A model generated the notes under the pieces. That model was not told the DNA's origin. It searched no databases and worked only from the letters and a program-made list of their open reading frames with translations. The position numbers and the translations under genes were made by a program. DNA of 64,000 nt from Pseudomonas maumuensis (GTDB lineage Bacteria; Pseudomonadota; Gammaproteobacteria; Pseudomonadales; Pseudomonadaceae). Where the stretch lies: contig NZ_CP077077.1 of NCBI RefSeq assembly GCF_019139675.1, positions 1,488,001 through 1,552,000 on the forward strand. Reading direction: 5' to 3'. Shown piece by piece: positions 63,985 through 64,000 of this stretch (its first letter is position 1; each line of letters starts with the position of its first letter).

Positions 63985-64000
63985 TCCGCAGTCTGCTTCG

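Noticed and set aside
1..64000. tRNA, rRNA, CRISPR arrays and insertion sequences.
   Set aside because: No cloverleaf, rRNA segment, regularly spaced repeats or transposase was seen on reading both strands; a covariance search would be needed to exclude small RNAs fully.

Overview
The window reads as chromosome of a fluorescent Pseudomonas, most likely the P. putida group. The base composition is GC-rich, the REP-type inverted repeats are of the P. putida kind (cores around GCCGGCAAGCCGGC and GCGGGCAAGCCCGC), and gene sets such as hda with a cobalamin operon, minCDE with a lauroyl acyltransferase, and tandem fadD2-fadD1 are typical of the genus. No rRNA, tRNA, CRISPR array, transposase or prophage module was seen. 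The species call is an inference from gene content.

Layout. 1-3.1 kb: end of a membrane protein, hda, two paralogous NlpC/P60 lipoproteins and a hypothetical gene. 3.2-12.3 kb: an AdoCbl riboswitch followed by ten tightly overlapping genes for late cobalamin synthesis and salvage (cobO, cobB, bluB, cobD, cobC, cobQ, cobU, cobT, alpha-ribazole phosphatase, cobS). 12.4-16 kb: a secreted GH5 glycosidase, a MarR/MFS pair with a perfect palindromic operator, a 40-aa membrane peptide and a periplasmic glutathione peroxidase. 16-19.5 kb: an accessory-looking island with two stand-alone RHS-core genes that share a conserved leader but have unrelated tails, plus DUF2798 and LysR genes. 19.5-24.8 kb: fadL, small hypotheticals, a 0.94-kb gene-poor stretch with DnaA-box-like motifs and palindromes, a Sel1-like gene and rmuC. 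24.7-35 kb: an SSS-domain hybrid sensor kinase (MxtR/CrbS type), an MFS and a TDT transporter, a LemA/DUF3137 pair, an LplT-acyltransferase fusion, and a guanidine exporter behind a guanidine-II riboswitch. 35.2-41.5 kb: a HAD phosphatase and an ABC importer operon with an embedded alkaline-phosphatase-superfamily hydrolase, controlled by a divergent GntR/UTRA regulator. 41.6-52.6 kb: housekeeping genes (mechanosensitive channel, apeB, rluA, minCDE, lauroyl acyltransferase, patatin, YihY, def, GNAT). 52.8-58.6 kb: DUF2790, a MocR-type regulator divergent from a threonine-dehydratase-like gene and a LysE exporter, then a SnoaL/DGPF/ECF42-type sigma module. 58.6-64 kb: lipid genes (MaoC/PhaJ-like hydratase, lysophospholipase-like hydrolase, fadD2, fadD1).

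How the genes work together. The cob operon adenosylates and amidates corrinoids, makes the lower ligand and joins the two halves; it holds no corrin-ring genes. FadL, FadD1/2, the MaoC hydratase and the lipase fit fatty-acid import, activation and diversion to 3-hydroxyacyl-CoA. Several transporters sit beside their likely regulators, with operators visible as palindromes or direct repeats. The least explained parts are the twin RHS cassettes and the 21.9-22.8 kb palindrome-rich stretch.
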